Origin: Algoriphagus hitonicola
GTDB lineage: Bacteria > Bacteroidota > Bacteroidia > Cytophagales > Cyclobacteriaceae
Direction: 5' to 3'
Assembly: GCF_900113375.1 (NCBI RefSeq)
Contig: NZ_FOPC01000001.1
Location: 496,001-560,000, forward strand
Length of the DNA stretch: 64,000 nucleotides
Of the stretch, positions 45,299-55,001 are shown in pieces (positions within the stretch are counted from its first letter, which is position 1; every line of letters begins with the position of its first letter). The position numbers were made by a program, and so were the translations under genes. Below the pieces are notes generated by a model. It was given only the letters and a program-made list of their open reading frames with translations, made no database searches and was not told where the DNA came from.

Positions 45299-48064
45299 TC
45301 TGGATACTTTGAGGTCCTGAAGAATACTCGATTTCACTCGAATATCGATATTGTACGAGGTAAATCGTCCAAAGGGCACCCAGTTTACATTCATCTGCCA
45401 GCAGTGTAGATCCCGGGCAATTCCAATCATGGACTGAGTTATGTTTTTTGCCTGAATATCCAAACCTGTACTGAAGTTAATCTTCCATTTTTCGGACAGG
45501 GACACATCCCCACTTAAGTTCATGGCCTGAGAAATATTTGTATTTCCGCTGGACTGCCTGTTGTATGATAAATTATATCCTACGGTCATATTCCAGGGAA
45601 TATTCCAGTCAATGTATTGGCTGGGATCATTGACGATTTGGTTGATTTGACTTTCGACAAATTCATTCATCTGTCCACCCTGCTGCATAAACTGATTGGT
45701 CAGCTCATCCCGGACTTCATTGGGGTTTTGGGTGTCGCTGCTGGGATTGATTGATGCATTCAGGTTTAGCCTGGCACTACGGATAGCCCCGATTCCCTGA
45801 CCGTTTTTCCAAGCAAATTCATTGATTCTCCTCGTGACTTCATTTCCATTGCTAGTACTAAAGGTCCTAGTAGCATAAGGATCCAGTGTACTTGACAAGT
45901 TGACGGAGAGTTTTCGGTCAAAAAAGCTGGTTCTAGCGCTGATGTTAATATTGGAAAGCTGGAAGGAGTCAGCGGCAAAATTGTAGGATGAATTTAAACT
46001 TAAGTTTTCCAGCAAAGGGATTTTTTTGGTACTTTCTTCTCCGGTGGTATCTTCGTCATTTCTGATTTTTGCCTCCAAAACACTTCTCAAAGACATGGTC
46101 AATGATCGGCTTTCTCCTCCCGGTGCACCCCCGTAAATAAAACCCTGATGGCGGTTGTAAAGTCGTGTATCGCCTTCGGCATTGGTTTGCACGCGCTGGA
46201 AATAACCAAATGCATCATCTGTAAAATCCGGATTGTAGCTAAAGCCAAATGTCGGCTGAAGGTGCTGTCTTATGGTTTGGATTTTTCCTTTTTTGAAATT
46301 GAAAAAACCATAGACGTTGGTGTTTAGGTTAAATGAACTGGTGTAAAAAGTGACTCGGTTAAATCCGTTTTCTACGATTTGATCCACGCGTTCGGACTCA
46401 GGATTGTAGAAGTAACTCAATTTTTGCAAATACCAAAGCTCCGTGATATTAGCCGAGGCTGCAGCGGTGAAATATTTGAAAACATTGAACGTGGACTGAA
46501 CCGGGATTCGATGCTGGGCTCCATTATTTGCATTTTGAAGAAGCAGGTTGAAGTTTTCCGGAGTAAATGGAATCAAATCGGGAGTCGTGTTTCCTCCGAG
46601 TTCTGCATCAATCGGTGTGGCTGTCTGAATCCGGTTTGAAATGGAATTTTGGAAATCAAAAGTCCAGGCAATATTAAACGTTTTTAGCGGCTCAAATTTC
46701 ACATCCTGAAAAGGATTCTGCCGATTCATACTGAAATTCAAGGTAGGAAGTCTCAGTTTAACTTCTCCGGTACTGACCGACTGGGAGTGCTGCATACTGG
46801 ACGAAAGCGAGAAAGGTGTTCCTGGAAACTGCTTGGTAAAGTTGACTGTGGACTGTAGATCTGATTGGATGTTGTTTTGAAAATTGGTGGGATTGACCAC
46901 ATTATTGAAGTAGCTGGTGCTACCCGCATTGACCGAAGCAGAAAACCGGCTGGTTCCGCGACTTTCAGGGGTGTGGTTCCAAGTCACCCGAAAGGTTTTC
47001 GTGTCAAGAGGATTTTCATCCGTTTCGGCTGATTTGATGATTTGATAATCTACATTGAATCCACCACTGTATCGATATCGTTTTTTGTAAACTGCTTGGG
47101 ATTTGGCCCCGTAGCTTCCTTTGGAATAAATATCTCCCGTCACCCGCGCATGAATGAAATCATTGAAGGCAAAATAATATCCGAAGTCTCTTAAAAAGAG
47201 TCCTCGAACCTGTTCTTCTCCATAAGTGGGAAAAATGATTCCCGATGCTTTTTCCTCAGGAGTATTGGGAATAATCCCAAAAGGAAGTCCCAAAGGCGTA
47301 GGGATTCCATTGAAATACAAATTGAAGGGGCCAGATACGATCTGTTTTCCTTCAATTGATTTTAGTTTTTTAGAAGAAATATGATAATGTGGCTTGGTCA
47401 GTTTACAGGTAGTATAATACCCATGATTTAGGTAAACGTCACCGTTGTCGGTTTTTTTGATCGTTTCTCCTCTCAAAATCCCATCCTGCTGCTCGGTGAC
47501 AACATCCTTGATGATTGCTTTTTGGGTCTTAAAATTATAGCGCATTTCCTTTCGGATTTCATAGACTTGGTTTCCGTCTTTGAAAAAAGGATTTCCGCTG
47601 ATATTCCCCACACTGTCGGTCACACCTGTGGCATAGAGTTCGGATTTTTCCCAATCGATCACAATCACATCAGCATCGAGCCTCATCTGTCCGTACTCAA
47701 ACCAGGCCTCTTTATACAGGTAAAGTTTGTTGGTCAGGAAATCAGCCACAATACTATCCTCAGCATGATAGGTGATTTCTGAGGTAATACTACTGCTGGG
47801 CACAATTTTTGTCGAATCACTTAATGCAAGCGTATCCGCAGGGATAGCGAGAGTATCCGGGATTTCTACACGAGGCAGTCCCAAGGTATCGGGAGCCTTG
47901 AGGGGTTTTTCCGTGACTCGACCACTTCGCTGAGCAAATGCCAGCTCAGGCAATATCAGAACGGTGAAAAAACAAAATAAAAGGAGTCTAAATCCCTGCA
48001 CTGCTGCTTGCGCTTTATTTAATTTGAGTGAAATTTCGCGTAAAGTTAATTTTATTGCCCTCAT
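45275..48064 (-). CDS. LptD_2-like outer-membrane LPS-assembly protein
   Basis: About 900-935 residues. An OstA/LptA-like N-terminal part (ITYHAEDSIVADF, NKLYLYKEAWFEYGQMRLDADVIVI) precedes a long beta-barrel rich in alternating aromatic strands. This matches the bacteroidotal putative LptD group that would insert LPS in the outer membrane. Start is uncertain: ATG 48082, ATG 48064, or GTG 48001. The GTG gives the most typical signal peptide (FRLLLFCFFTVLILPELAFA). The ATG at 48064 overlaps the start codon of the divergent amidase gene. Confidence 0.85.
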   Translation of the reverse strand: MRAIKLTLREISLKLNKAQAAVQGFRLLLFCFFTVLILPELAFAQRSGRVTEKPLKAPDTLGLPRVEIPDTLAIPADTLALSDSTKIVPSSSITSEITYHAEDSIVADFLTNKLYLYKEAWFEYGQMRLDADVIVIDWEKSELYATGVTDSVGNISGNPFFKDGNQVYEIRKEMRYNFKTQKAIIKDVVTEQQDGILRGETIKKTDNGDVYLNHGYYTTCKLTKPHYHISSKKLKSIEGKQIVSGPFNLYFNGIPTPLGLPFGIIPNTPEEKASGIIFPTYGEEQVRGLFLRDFGYYFAFNDFIHARVTGDIYSKGSYGAKSQAVYKKRYRYSGGFNVDYQIIKSAETDENPLDTKTFRVTWNHTPESRGTSRFSASVNAGSTSYFNNVVNPTNFQNNIQSDLQSTVNFTKQFPGTPFSLSSSMQHSQSVSTGEVKLRLPTLNFSMNRQNPFQDVKFEPLKTFNIAWTFDFQNSISNRIQTATPIDAELGGNTTPDLIPFTPENFNLLLQNANNGAQHRIPVQSTFNVFKYFTAAASANITELWYLQKLSYFYNPESERVDQIVENGFNRVTFYTSSFNLNTNVYGFFNFKKGKIQTIRQHLQPTFGFSYNPDFTDDAFGYFQRVQTNAEGDTRLYNRHQGFIYGGAPGGESRSLTMSLRSVLEAKIRNDEDTTGEESTKKIPLLENLSLNSSYNFAADSFQLSNINISARTSFFDRKLSVNLSSTLDPYATRTFSTSNGNEVTRRINEFAWKNGQGIGAIRSARLNLNASINPSSDTQNPNEVRDELTNQFMQQGGQMNEFVESQINQIVNDPSQYIDWNIPWNMTVGYNLSYNRQSSGNTNISQAMNLSGDVSLSEKWKINFSTGLDIQAKNITQSMIGIARDLHCWQMNVNWVPFGRFTSYNIDIRVKSSILQDLKVSRRRSFFDQ

Positions 48065-48863
48065 GGAACGTTCCAAAAACAAAAAATTTATTATTAGTCT
48101 GATTTTATTGATCCCATTTGTATTTGGAGGATTTATCCCTAATGAAACGATGATGCCGGCTTTTCGGATGAAAAAAATCGTATTAGATGCCGGTCACGGT
48201 GGCAAAGACCCTGGTAATCTGGGATCTAGGTCTCGAGAAAAGGATATTAATCTGGCCGTCACGCTGATGGTGGGAAAATATATTGAGGAAAGTATGCCCG
48301 ATGTGGAGGTGATTTACACCAGAAAAGACGACAGCTTTCCAACGCTAAAAGAACGCCCCCAAATCGCCAATAACAACAAAGCCGATTTGTTTGTCTCCAT
48401 CCACAGCAATTCTGCAGCGAACAGATCCGCATTTGGCACCGAAACCTTCGTGATGGGAACCAAGCATTTTGATGCCAACTTTGATATTGTCAAGCGGGAA
48501 AATTCCGTGATTTTTTTGGAGGAAGATTACAAAGAGAATTACGAAGGTTTTGATCCTGCTTCTCCAGAATCGTATATGATGTTTAACTTGATGTCAAAGG
48601 CTTTCTTTGAAAATTCAATAAGCTTGGCCGATCAAATCGAAACTCAATTCAAAGACAGAGTGGGACGTAAAAGCCGCGGAGTCAAGCAGGGACCTTTTTA
48701 TGTGCTTTGGACGCCTTCCATGCCTTCTGTATTAGTAGAGCTAGGATTTTTATCCAATTCCAATGAAGAACGCTTTCTGATGAGCGAAACTGGCCAAGAT
48801 TACATGGCTTCTGCCATTTTCCGATCCATACGTGATTATAAGAATCAAATTGAATCCAAATGA
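48063..48863 (+). CDS. N-acetylmuramoyl-L-alanine amidase (Amidase_3)
   Basis: 266 residues from ATG 48063. N-terminal hydrophobic export segment (FIISLILLIPFVFGGFI). Zn-amidase motifs: VLDAGHGGKDPGN (His), a Glu in REKDINLAV, FVSIHSNSA (His) and VLVELGFLSNSNEE (Glu). Cleaves the lactyl-peptide bond in peptidoglycan, e.g. at division. Its start codon shares bases with the most upstream likely starts of the divergent LptD-like gene. Confidence 0.95.
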   Translation: MERSKNKKFIISLILLIPFVFGGFIPNETMMPAFRMKKIVLDAGHGGKDPGNLGSRSREKDINLAVTLMVGKYIEESMPDVEVIYTRKDDSFPTLKERPQIANNNKADLFVSIHSNSAANRSAFGTETFVMGTKHFDANFDIVKRENSVIFLEEDYKENYEGFDPASPESYMMFNLMSKAFFENSISLADQIETQFKDRVGRKSRGVKQGPFYVLWTPSMPSVLVELGFLSNSNEERFLMSETGQDYMASAIFRSIRDYKNQIESK

Positions 48864-48887
48864 TTTTATTTTGAAAACCAATTCTTT

Positions 48888-48921
48888 AGCCCTTTTCTAG
48901 TTTAGGAAAGGGCTTTCTTTT
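48888..48921 (+). terminator. Rho-independent terminator after the amidase gene
   Basis: AGCCCTTTTC (48888-48897) pairs with GGAAAGGGCT (48905-48914, one G.U), followed by TTCTTTTT. Confidence 0.78.
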
Positions 48922-48985
48922 TAGTCAAAACCAAACTTCCTTTTGTAGATTGGAGTTTGAAAATAGATAAACCCAAAATGTAACC

Positions 48986-50608
48986 ATGAGCCAAAAAGCT
49001 ACTTCAACTCCCTTTGATGATCTTTTGACCACGCTACAGGAAAAATACCGGCAAGTCAAGCTGGGTGGAGGTACCAAGCGAATCGAAAAAGAACATGAGA
49101 AAGGAAAATTAACCGCTAGAGAACGAATTGAGTATTTGCTCGATCCGGAAAGCGAGTTTTTAGAAATCGGAGCTTTTGCAGCCGATGGAATGTATCAGGA
49201 AGAGGGCGGCTGTCCCTCCGCAGGCGTAGTTACCGGTATCGGATATGTCAGTGGTAGGATGGTTGTCGTAGTGGCCAATGACGCGACGGTAAAAGCAGGT
49301 GCCTGGTTTCCCATGACTGCCAAAAAGAATCTCCGAGCGCAGGAAGTGGCCATGGAGAATAAACTGCCGATCATCTATCTCGTGGACAGCGCCGGGGTTT
49401 TTCTTCCCATGCAAAATGAAATTTTCCCCGATAAAGAACACTTTGGAAGACAATTCCGAAACAATGCAAAGATGTCCGCCCTAGGTATCGTGCAAGTAGC
49501 TGCGATCATGGGCAGCTGTGTGGCCGGTGGAGCTTATCTTCCGATTATGTCTGATGAGGCGATGATCGTGGACAAAACCGGATCGATCTTTTTGGCAGGA
49601 TCCTATCTCGTCAAAGCAGCGATCGGTGAGACCGTGGACAATGAAACTCTGGGCGGTGCGACTACGCATTCGGAGATTTCCGGAGTGACGGACAATAAAT
49701 ACGATTCTGATCAGGATTGCCTCGATGCAATCAAGCGAATTTTTGATAAGATAGGTGCAAGTGAAAAAGCTGGATTTGACCGGGTTGAGTCGAAGTCACC
49801 TGCTTATTCTGGAGAGGAACTGTTGCAAAAATTCCCTCAAGAGCGGGTCAAACCTTACGATATGCATGAAATTCTCCGCGGAATCGTCGATGGAGGAGAA
49901 CTGGATGAATATAAAAAAGACTACGGTAAAACACTCATTTGTGCCACAGCGCGAATTGACGGCTGGGCAGTGGGAATCGTAGCCAATCAGCGAAAAATCG
50001 TCAAAACTGCCAAAGGTGAAATGCAAATGGGCGGGGTGATTTATTCGGATTCGGCAGACAAGGCTGCCCGATTTATCATGAACTGCAATCAGCGAAAAAT
50101 CCCATTGGTATTTGTACAGGATGTCAGCGGATTTATGGTAGGTAGTAAGGCCGAACAAGGCGGGATTATCAAGGACGGAGCCAAAATGGTCAATGCCATG
50201 GCTAATTCGGTTGTCCCCAAATTCACGCTCATTATTGGGAATTCTTATGGAGCAGGAAACTATGCCATGTGTGGGAAAGCCTATGATCCTAGATTGATTT
50301 ATTCTTGGCCATCAGCTCAAATGGCGGTCATGTCAGGTGCTTCTGCAGCTAAGACATTGCTTCAGATTAAGGTTTCTTCCCTGAAGAAAGCCGGAAAGGT
50401 GATTTCACCCGAAGAAGAGAAACAGCTTCTAGAAGAGATTACCGATAAATACAATGAGGAGTTGAGTCCATATTACGCAGCAGCACGACTCTGGGTAGAT
50501 GGAGTGATCGATCCACGGGAAACTCGCAAAGTCATCAGTATGGGGATACAGGCAGCTAATCACGCGCCGATTACTGAGCGGTTTAATGTGGGAGTGATTC
50601 AAACTTGA
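48986..50608 (+). CDS. Acyl-CoA carboxylase beta subunit (methylcrotonyl-CoA type)
   Basis: 540 residues, carboxyltransferase. Conserved GKLTARERIEYLLD, the block VDSAGVFLPMQNEIFPDKEH (a sign of methylcrotonyl-CoA carboxylase rather than propionyl-CoA carboxylase), GSCVAGGAYLPIMSDEAMIV and SYGAGNYAMCGKAYDP. It would carboxylate 3-methylcrotonyl-CoA in leucine breakdown with a biotin subunit, which is not adjacent. Substrate choice is inferred from motifs. Confidence 0.92.
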   Translation: MSQKATSTPFDDLLTTLQEKYRQVKLGGGTKRIEKEHEKGKLTARERIEYLLDPESEFLEIGAFAADGMYQEEGGCPSAGVVTGIGYVSGRMVVVVANDATVKAGAWFPMTAKKNLRAQEVAMENKLPIIYLVDSAGVFLPMQNEIFPDKEHFGRQFRNNAKMSALGIVQVAAIMGSCVAGGAYLPIMSDEAMIVDKTGSIFLAGSYLVKAAIGETVDNETLGGATTHSEISGVTDNKYDSDQDCLDAIKRIFDKIGASEKAGFDRVESKSPAYSGEELLQKFPQERVKPYDMHEILRGIVDGGELDEYKKDYGKTLICATARIDGWAVGIVANQRKIVKTAKGEMQMGGVIYSDSADKAARFIMNCNQRKIPLVFVQDVSGFMVGSKAEQGGIIKDGAKMVNAMANSVVPKFTLIIGNSYGAGNYAMCGKAYDPRLIYSWPSAQMAVMSGASAAKTLLQIKVSSLKKAGKVISPEEEKQLLEEITDKYNEELSPYYAAARLWVDGVIDPRETRKVISMGIQAANHAPITERFNVGVIQT

Positions 50609-50648
50609 TGAAAATTGTTTAAATTAAGCTAGACTTTATAGTGAATTG

Positions 50649-51491
50649 ATGAGCGAACTGAATCCAAATGAGTTAAATGCTTTGGTTTCATTATTGGACG
50701 ATACTGATGCCGAGGTTCGAAATCATGTCCGCGACAAGATTTTTTCGTTGGGTACCGAGATTATTCCTTTTTTAGAAGAGAAGTGGGAAACGAGTTTTAA
50801 TCCCGAGATCCAGAAGGAAATCGAAGTTTTAGTGCATGATTTACAGTTTACACTTTTGAAAAAAAGACTGGAAAACTGGCGGGATAGTGAGGATAGGGAT
50901 CTGCTTACGGGGCTTTGGCTGATTAATACCTATCAATATCCGGATTTGGAGTTTGAAAAGCTCAACGCTGAAATGCACCAAATTTACTTTGAAGTTTGGA
51001 CCGCTTTCAAAAACGATCTTGGGCCTTATGATCAGATCAGAATCATCAATAATGTCCTGTTTAATACGCTGCGATTTTCGGCAAATACCAAAAACTTCCA
51101 TTCTCCTGCCAACAGTATGATTTCGGCTGTGTTGGACACCAAAAAAGGGAATCCAATCACATTATGCGCCATTTATCTTCTAGTCGCTCAGAAGCTGGGA
51201 CTCCCAGTCTATGGTGTCAATCTGCCCAATTTATTTGTTTTGACCTATGTCTCTGATGATATTACCTTTTATATCAATGCCTTCAATAAAGGGTTGATTT
51301 TTAGACGGCAGGATGTGGTCAATTATTTGGAGCATCTCAAGATTGCCCCTCAGGATTCTTTTTTCGAACCTACGGATTCGATACAGATCATCCTTCGGTC
51401 TCTGAGAAATCTCGGACATTCATTTGAGAAATTGGGAGAAATCGAAAAAGTGGATGAAATCAAATCCTTAATCGATATTTTGGAAGCTTAA
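50649..51491 (+). CDS. SirB1-family transglutaminase-like protein
   Basis: 280 residues. A helical, HEAT-like N-terminus (LLDDTDAEVRNHVRDKI) precedes the core NSMISAVLDTKKGNPITLCA and LAQKLGLPVYGVNLPNLF of the Transglut_core2/SirB1 group. The Cys and His of a true transglutaminase triad are not all clear, so activity is uncertain. The 3' end overlaps the convergent redoxin gene by 4 nt. ATG 50649 is preferred to TTG 50646. Confidence 0.88.
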   Translation: MSELNPNELNALVSLLDDTDAEVRNHVRDKIFSLGTEIIPFLEEKWETSFNPEIQKEIEVLVHDLQFTLLKKRLENWRDSEDRDLLTGLWLINTYQYPDLEFEKLNAEMHQIYFEVWTAFKNDLGPYDQIRIINNVLFNTLRFSANTKNFHSPANSMISAVLDTKKGNPITLCAIYLLVAQKLGLPVYGVNLPNLFVLTYVSDDITFYINAFNKGLIFRRQDVVNYLEHLKIAPQDSFFEPTDSIQIILRSLRNLGHSFEKLGEIEKVDEIKSLIDILEA

Positions 51492-52066
51492 TATGTCTTG
51501 ACATTACATCCGGTAGCCCGAATTTGGCCAGGACTGGGTTTTTCACCTTTTAAAATCTGATTGAGAGCCCGTTCTAGGTATTTGTCGGAAACGGATGCTT
51601 CGGCTTGGGGATTATTATCGATTGCACCTCGGTAGGCGATTTCCAAATCTTCTTCACCTTTAACCAACACAATTACTTCTGGAACCTTGGTGATTTCCCA
51701 CTTTTTGACCAAGGTCAGTTCTTCGTCGATCAGGTAATTCATGTTGACTCCAGAATCATCAATGTAGTTTTTGAGGTTCTGCTGAGAGGAATAGTCGTTT
51801 TCTGTATCGGGAGTGATCAGGACAAAATCAATTCCCTGATTCTGAAAGGTGCTTTTTAGACTTTTGATCCGTCCCTCATACATTTTAGCAAATGGACAAT
51901 CCAGGCTGTGAAAAATTAAAACCAAGGCCTTTTGCTTGAGAAGGCTTCCGATGGACACTTTTTTTCCTGTGATTGCATCCAGTCTTTCGATAGACCCTGT
52001 TTCTTGACCCCAGACCAAAGCTGGAATCAGGACAAAAAGAAGAAGTATCAAAAATGGAGTTTTCAT
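51488..52066 (-). CDS. Exported redoxin/AhpC-TSA-like protein
   Basis: 192 residues from ATG 52066, which places a signal peptide at the N-terminus (LILLLFVLIPALVWGQ). Longer upstream frames would overrun the phosphopantetheinyl transferase gene. Thioredoxin-like core with LVLIFHSLDCPFAKMYEGR (single Cys), VPEVIVLV as the cis-Pro strand, and a second Cys near the C-terminus (RATGCNVKTY). Probably a periplasmic thiol oxidoreductase. It begins 4 nt after the PPTase stop. Confidence 0.88.
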   Translation of the reverse strand: MKTPFLILLLFVLIPALVWGQETGSIERLDAITGKKVSIGSLLKQKALVLIFHSLDCPFAKMYEGRIKSLKSTFQNQGIDFVLITPDTENDYSSQQNLKNYIDDSGVNMNYLIDEELTLVKKWEITKVPEVIVLVKGEEDLEIAYRGAIDNNPQAEASVSDKYLERALNQILKGEKPSPGQIRATGCNVKTY

Positions 52067-52070
52067 GGTT

Positions 52071-52700
52071 TTACCAGATGGTGTAAGTGAGGACGGTTTG
52101 GTCCATAATGCGATTTCGAACCTGGAAATGGTGATCATCGTGATCGGTACCGTAGATTTTCCCCCAAATGACTTTACTGTCTTTTTCGAAAGGCTCCAGG
52201 AGGATATTTTCCCGGAAAGAGACACCTCTTTTCCCCTGACATTTGAAAATCGATTCCTTTGCTGACCAGGCTAGCGTGTAATGTAAGGGGTCTTTTTCGA
52301 GAAAATCAACTTCCGAGGAATCTAGAAACCGGAATCCGATATTCACTATTTTGTCACGAATCAAATCCATATCAATGCCTACCGGATTGTCTTGGTGAAA
52401 AATAGCTGCTGCCATCCCGGCAGTATGGGTTAATGATACAAAACCCCTGCCATTCATGGATTGGGACTTGCCATGCTCGTCTTTGAAATATCCGGGATAA
52501 GGAATATCAAAGGAATCCAAAGCGTCTTTGATCGCCAAACGGGAAGTGGCCCATTCTTTCCTTTTTTCAGCGTGGGAAATATTACAAAGGGATAGTTTTT
52601 CTCTAAAACTCAAGAAATCTAACTTTTCCTCCGGTTGATCTTCAATTATCTTGATAGCCAAGGCTGATGAAGAATCTATTTTTTCTATTTTTGTTTGCAT
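52071..52700 (-). CDS. 4'-phosphopantetheinyl transferase (Sfp/AcpT-like)
   Basis: 209 residues. Transfers phosphopantetheine from CoA to carrier proteins. Motifs: GRGFVSLTHTAGMAAA, PVGIDMDLIRDKI (Mg-binding Asp) and LAWSAKESIFKCQGKRG. Acyl carrier protein or a secondary-metabolism partner is not distinguishable. It forms a short unit with the redoxin gene. Confidence 0.92.
   Translation of the reverse strand: MQTKIEKIDSSSALAIKIIEDQPEEKLDFLSFREKLSLCNISHAEKRKEWATSRLAIKDALDSFDIPYPGYFKDEHGKSQSMNGRGFVSLTHTAGMAAAIFHQDNPVGIDMDLIRDKIVNIGFRFLDSSEVDFLEKDPLHYTLAWSAKESIFKCQGKRGVSFRENILLEPFEKDSKVIWGKIYGTDHDDHHFQVRNRIMDQTVLTYTIW
52686..52693 (+). promoter_or_regulatory. -7 promoter element (TATTTTTG) for the WD40 operon
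   Basis: Exact TAnnTTTG match 42 nt before ATG 52736, inside the 5' end of the divergent PPTase gene. No clear -33. Confidence 0.4.
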
Positions 52701-52735
52701 AGGTCAAAAGGGGACTCTTTTGAAGAAGCCAATAT

Positions 52736-53656
52736 ATGGGAAAAATTCTGGTAAATAAATCGCACACACTGACAGGTCATAATGATTGTATCTATGCCTT
52801 GGTGGAAGGAGGAGACCCAAGATTTTTTTACACAGGTTCGGGAGACGGAATGGTGGTCGAATGGGACCTAGATGACCCTAAAGACGGTAAATTAATTGCA
52901 AAGCTCACCCATTCGGTCTATGCGTTAGGCATGGATGCGGCAAGAAACTGGTTGATCGTAGGGCATAATTTTGAGGGAATTCACGTCATTGATCTTCAGG
53001 AAAACAAGGAAATTTGGTCGCTGAAATTGACTGATCAAGCGATATTTGATGTCAAAGTCATTGGTGACGAAATCCTCGTCGGAACCGGAGATGGAGTACT
53101 GGTTTTAGTCGATATAGAATCCAAAGCAGTAAAAAGACACATCAAGCTGAGCTCCAAAAGTATCCGGGTAATGGATTTTGCAAGAACCAAAAAACACCTG
53201 GCTTTGGGGCTTTCTGATTTTACGATCAAAGTCCTCGATGTCGCCAAGGAATATCAACCCCTCACAAATCTAAACGGGCATCAAAATTCTGTTTTTGCTC
53301 TTGGATATTCTCCGGATGAAAAAACACTGATCAGCGGTGCAAGAGATGCACAGTTGAAATTTTGGGATACCGAGAGTTACGAACAGGCAGAGAATATCAT
53401 CGCACATATGTTTGCTATTAATTACCTTTCCTTTCGTGAGGATGGAAAATATTTAGTCACCTGCTCCATGGACAAATCGATCAAAGTATGGGATGTGGAG
53501 GAGCGTAAACTCTTAAAAGTTATTGATAAAGCACGAAATGCCGGACACGGTACTTCGATAAATAAAGTGATTTGGAGTAGCTATTCGCAGCAAGTGATAG
53601 CGATCTCCGATGACCGTACCATATCCATCTGGACTATAGAATCCCAAAATTCATGA
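52736..53656 (+). CDS. WD40-repeat protein
   Basis: 306 residues forming about seven WD40 blades. Clear ones end FYTGSGDGMVVEWDL, LISGARDAQLKFWDTE, LVTCSMDKSIKVWDVEE and AISDDRTISIWTIE. Cytosolic scaffold, partners unknown. The stop overlaps the DivIVA-like start in ATGA, so the two proteins are probably made together. Confidence 0.93.
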   Translation: MGKILVNKSHTLTGHNDCIYALVEGGDPRFFYTGSGDGMVVEWDLDDPKDGKLIAKLTHSVYALGMDAARNWLIVGHNFEGIHVIDLQENKEIWSLKLTDQAIFDVKVIGDEILVGTGDGVLVLVDIESKAVKRHIKLSSKSIRVMDFARTKKHLALGLSDFTIKVLDVAKEYQPLTNLNGHQNSVFALGYSPDEKTLISGARDAQLKFWDTESYEQAENIIAHMFAINYLSFREDGKYLVTCSMDKSIKVWDVEERKLLKVIDKARNAGHGTSINKVIWSSYSQQVIAISDDRTISIWTIESQNS

Positions 53657-54636
53657 AAATCACACCAGCCGCTATTCGTCAGCAATCATTTGAAACCGCC
53701 TTTCGAGGCTACGAGAAAAAAGAAGTTACTACTTTTCTGGATGAAGTCAGCCAGGTCGTCGAGCAACTTCATCAGGAAAATCTCGAACTGAAAAGCAAAC
53801 TCCAGCACGTGGAGGCGGAAGCAAAGCGTCTCAAGGATGTGGAAGATTCACTTTTTCGAACCCTGAAAACGGCCGAGGATACTGGTGCCAGCATTATTGA
53901 AGAAGCCAATGAGGCAGCGGATCAGATTATTTCGGAAGCGAATGAAACCGCTACAAACGCCACCGCCCATGTCAACCAAATGATGGAGGAGGCTAGGAAA
54001 AAAGCAGAAGAACAGGCATCGACCATTATTTCTGCAGCGGAGCTGAAGGCTAAGGAAACCATCGTGGAGCTTCGCGAAAGCATGACTGGCTTGGTAAGAT
54101 CATACGAAGGACTCGTGGAGCAGCGGGAAGCTTTGGTAAAAAGTCTCAAGCGGATTTCACAAGACACGATTAACCAGATTGATTTGTCAGAGGCGCATTT
54201 CTCCAGAATTGATGCCAAGGCACATCAGCGCGCAATCGATGAACTGAGTCGCTCACAGGTATTTACTTTTGTAAATATTGCCAATCTTACCTCGGCCACG
54301 GGAGGCAGGGACCAAGAGGATCCTGAGCCCGTCAGAGAAGAAGCACCAAAAACTGCGGATAAAAACCGTGAGGTAAATGAGAAATTAGAAGAGGTGGAGT
54401 TAACCGAAGAGCAGGAAGTGGAAGGTATTCCGGATTTGGCACCAAAGACGGAAAAAATCAATGAGGAGGAACTGGAATTATCTGAACCTGTCGAGGAAAT
54501 AGAACCGGAGGATATTTCACCTGAAGAAGTAAAGCCACCTGTAGAGGTGAAGCCATCGGAAATAAAAGATCCTGAACCGGAACAGAAAAAGGATTCCAAA
54601 AATCAATCGGGTTCGTTTTTTGATCAGTTTGACTGA
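53653..54636 (+). CDS. DivIVA-domain protein with long acidic tail
   Basis: 327 residues. N-terminal DivIVA domain (IRQQSFETAFRGYEKKEVTT, then FLDEVSQVVEQL), long coiled coil to about 190 and an acidic Glu/Pro-rich disordered tail to the end. The tail closes with SGSFFDQFD, a possible docking peptide. DivIVA proteins sense curved membrane and organise division or polarity in Gram-positives; the role in this Gram-negative is unknown. Coupled to the WD40 gene (4-nt overlap) and folB (1-nt overlap). Confidence 0.88.
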   Translation: MKITPAAIRQQSFETAFRGYEKKEVTTFLDEVSQVVEQLHQENLELKSKLQHVEAEAKRLKDVEDSLFRTLKTAEDTGASIIEEANEAADQIISEANETATNATAHVNQMMEEARKKAEEQASTIISAAELKAKETIVELRESMTGLVRSYEGLVEQREALVKSLKRISQDTINQIDLSEAHFSRIDAKAHQRAIDELSRSQVFTFVNIANLTSATGGRDQEDPEPVREEAPKTADKNREVNEKLEEVELTEEQEVEGIPDLAPKTEKINEEELELSEPVEEIEPEDISPEEVKPPVEVKPSEIKDPEPEQKKDSKNQSGSFFDQFD

Positions 54637-55001
54637 TGGGAAAGGTAGCTTTAGAAGGAATCGAATTTCATGCCTATCATGGTGCTTACCCCGAAGAATC
54701 TATATTGGGGAATCGCTTTACCTTGGATTTGGAACTGGAGACGGATTTTAAAGAGGCAATGCTTCACGATGAGCTGAGTGCTACAGTGGACTACTCCAAG
54801 CTGTACAAAATCATCAAAGCACGGATGGACGTCAAAGTCAAGCTCTTGGAGCATTTGGGACATATGATAGTAAGTGATATTTTGGAAGCGTACCCAAAGA
54901 CTAAACAAATCCGACTGACGCTCAAAAAACACGGACCTGCTTTGGGAGGATTGGTGAAGTATTCGGCAGTTCAGATTCAATACCCAGAAGATTATGCCTA
55001 G
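54636..55001 (+). CDS. folB: Dihydroneopterin aldolase
   Basis: 121 residues. Folate pathway aldolase: GIEFHAYHGAYPEESILGN, VDYSKLYKIIKA, LLEHLGHMIV and LTLKKHGPALGG. Glu and Lys expected for catalysis are present. ATG shares one base with the DivIVA stop (TGATG). Confidence 0.94.
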   Translation: MGKVALEGIEFHAYHGAYPEESILGNRFTLDLELETDFKEAMLHDELSATVDYSKLYKIIKARMDVKVKLLEHLGHMIVSDILEAYPKTKQIRLTLKKHGPALGGLVKYSAVQIQYPEDYA

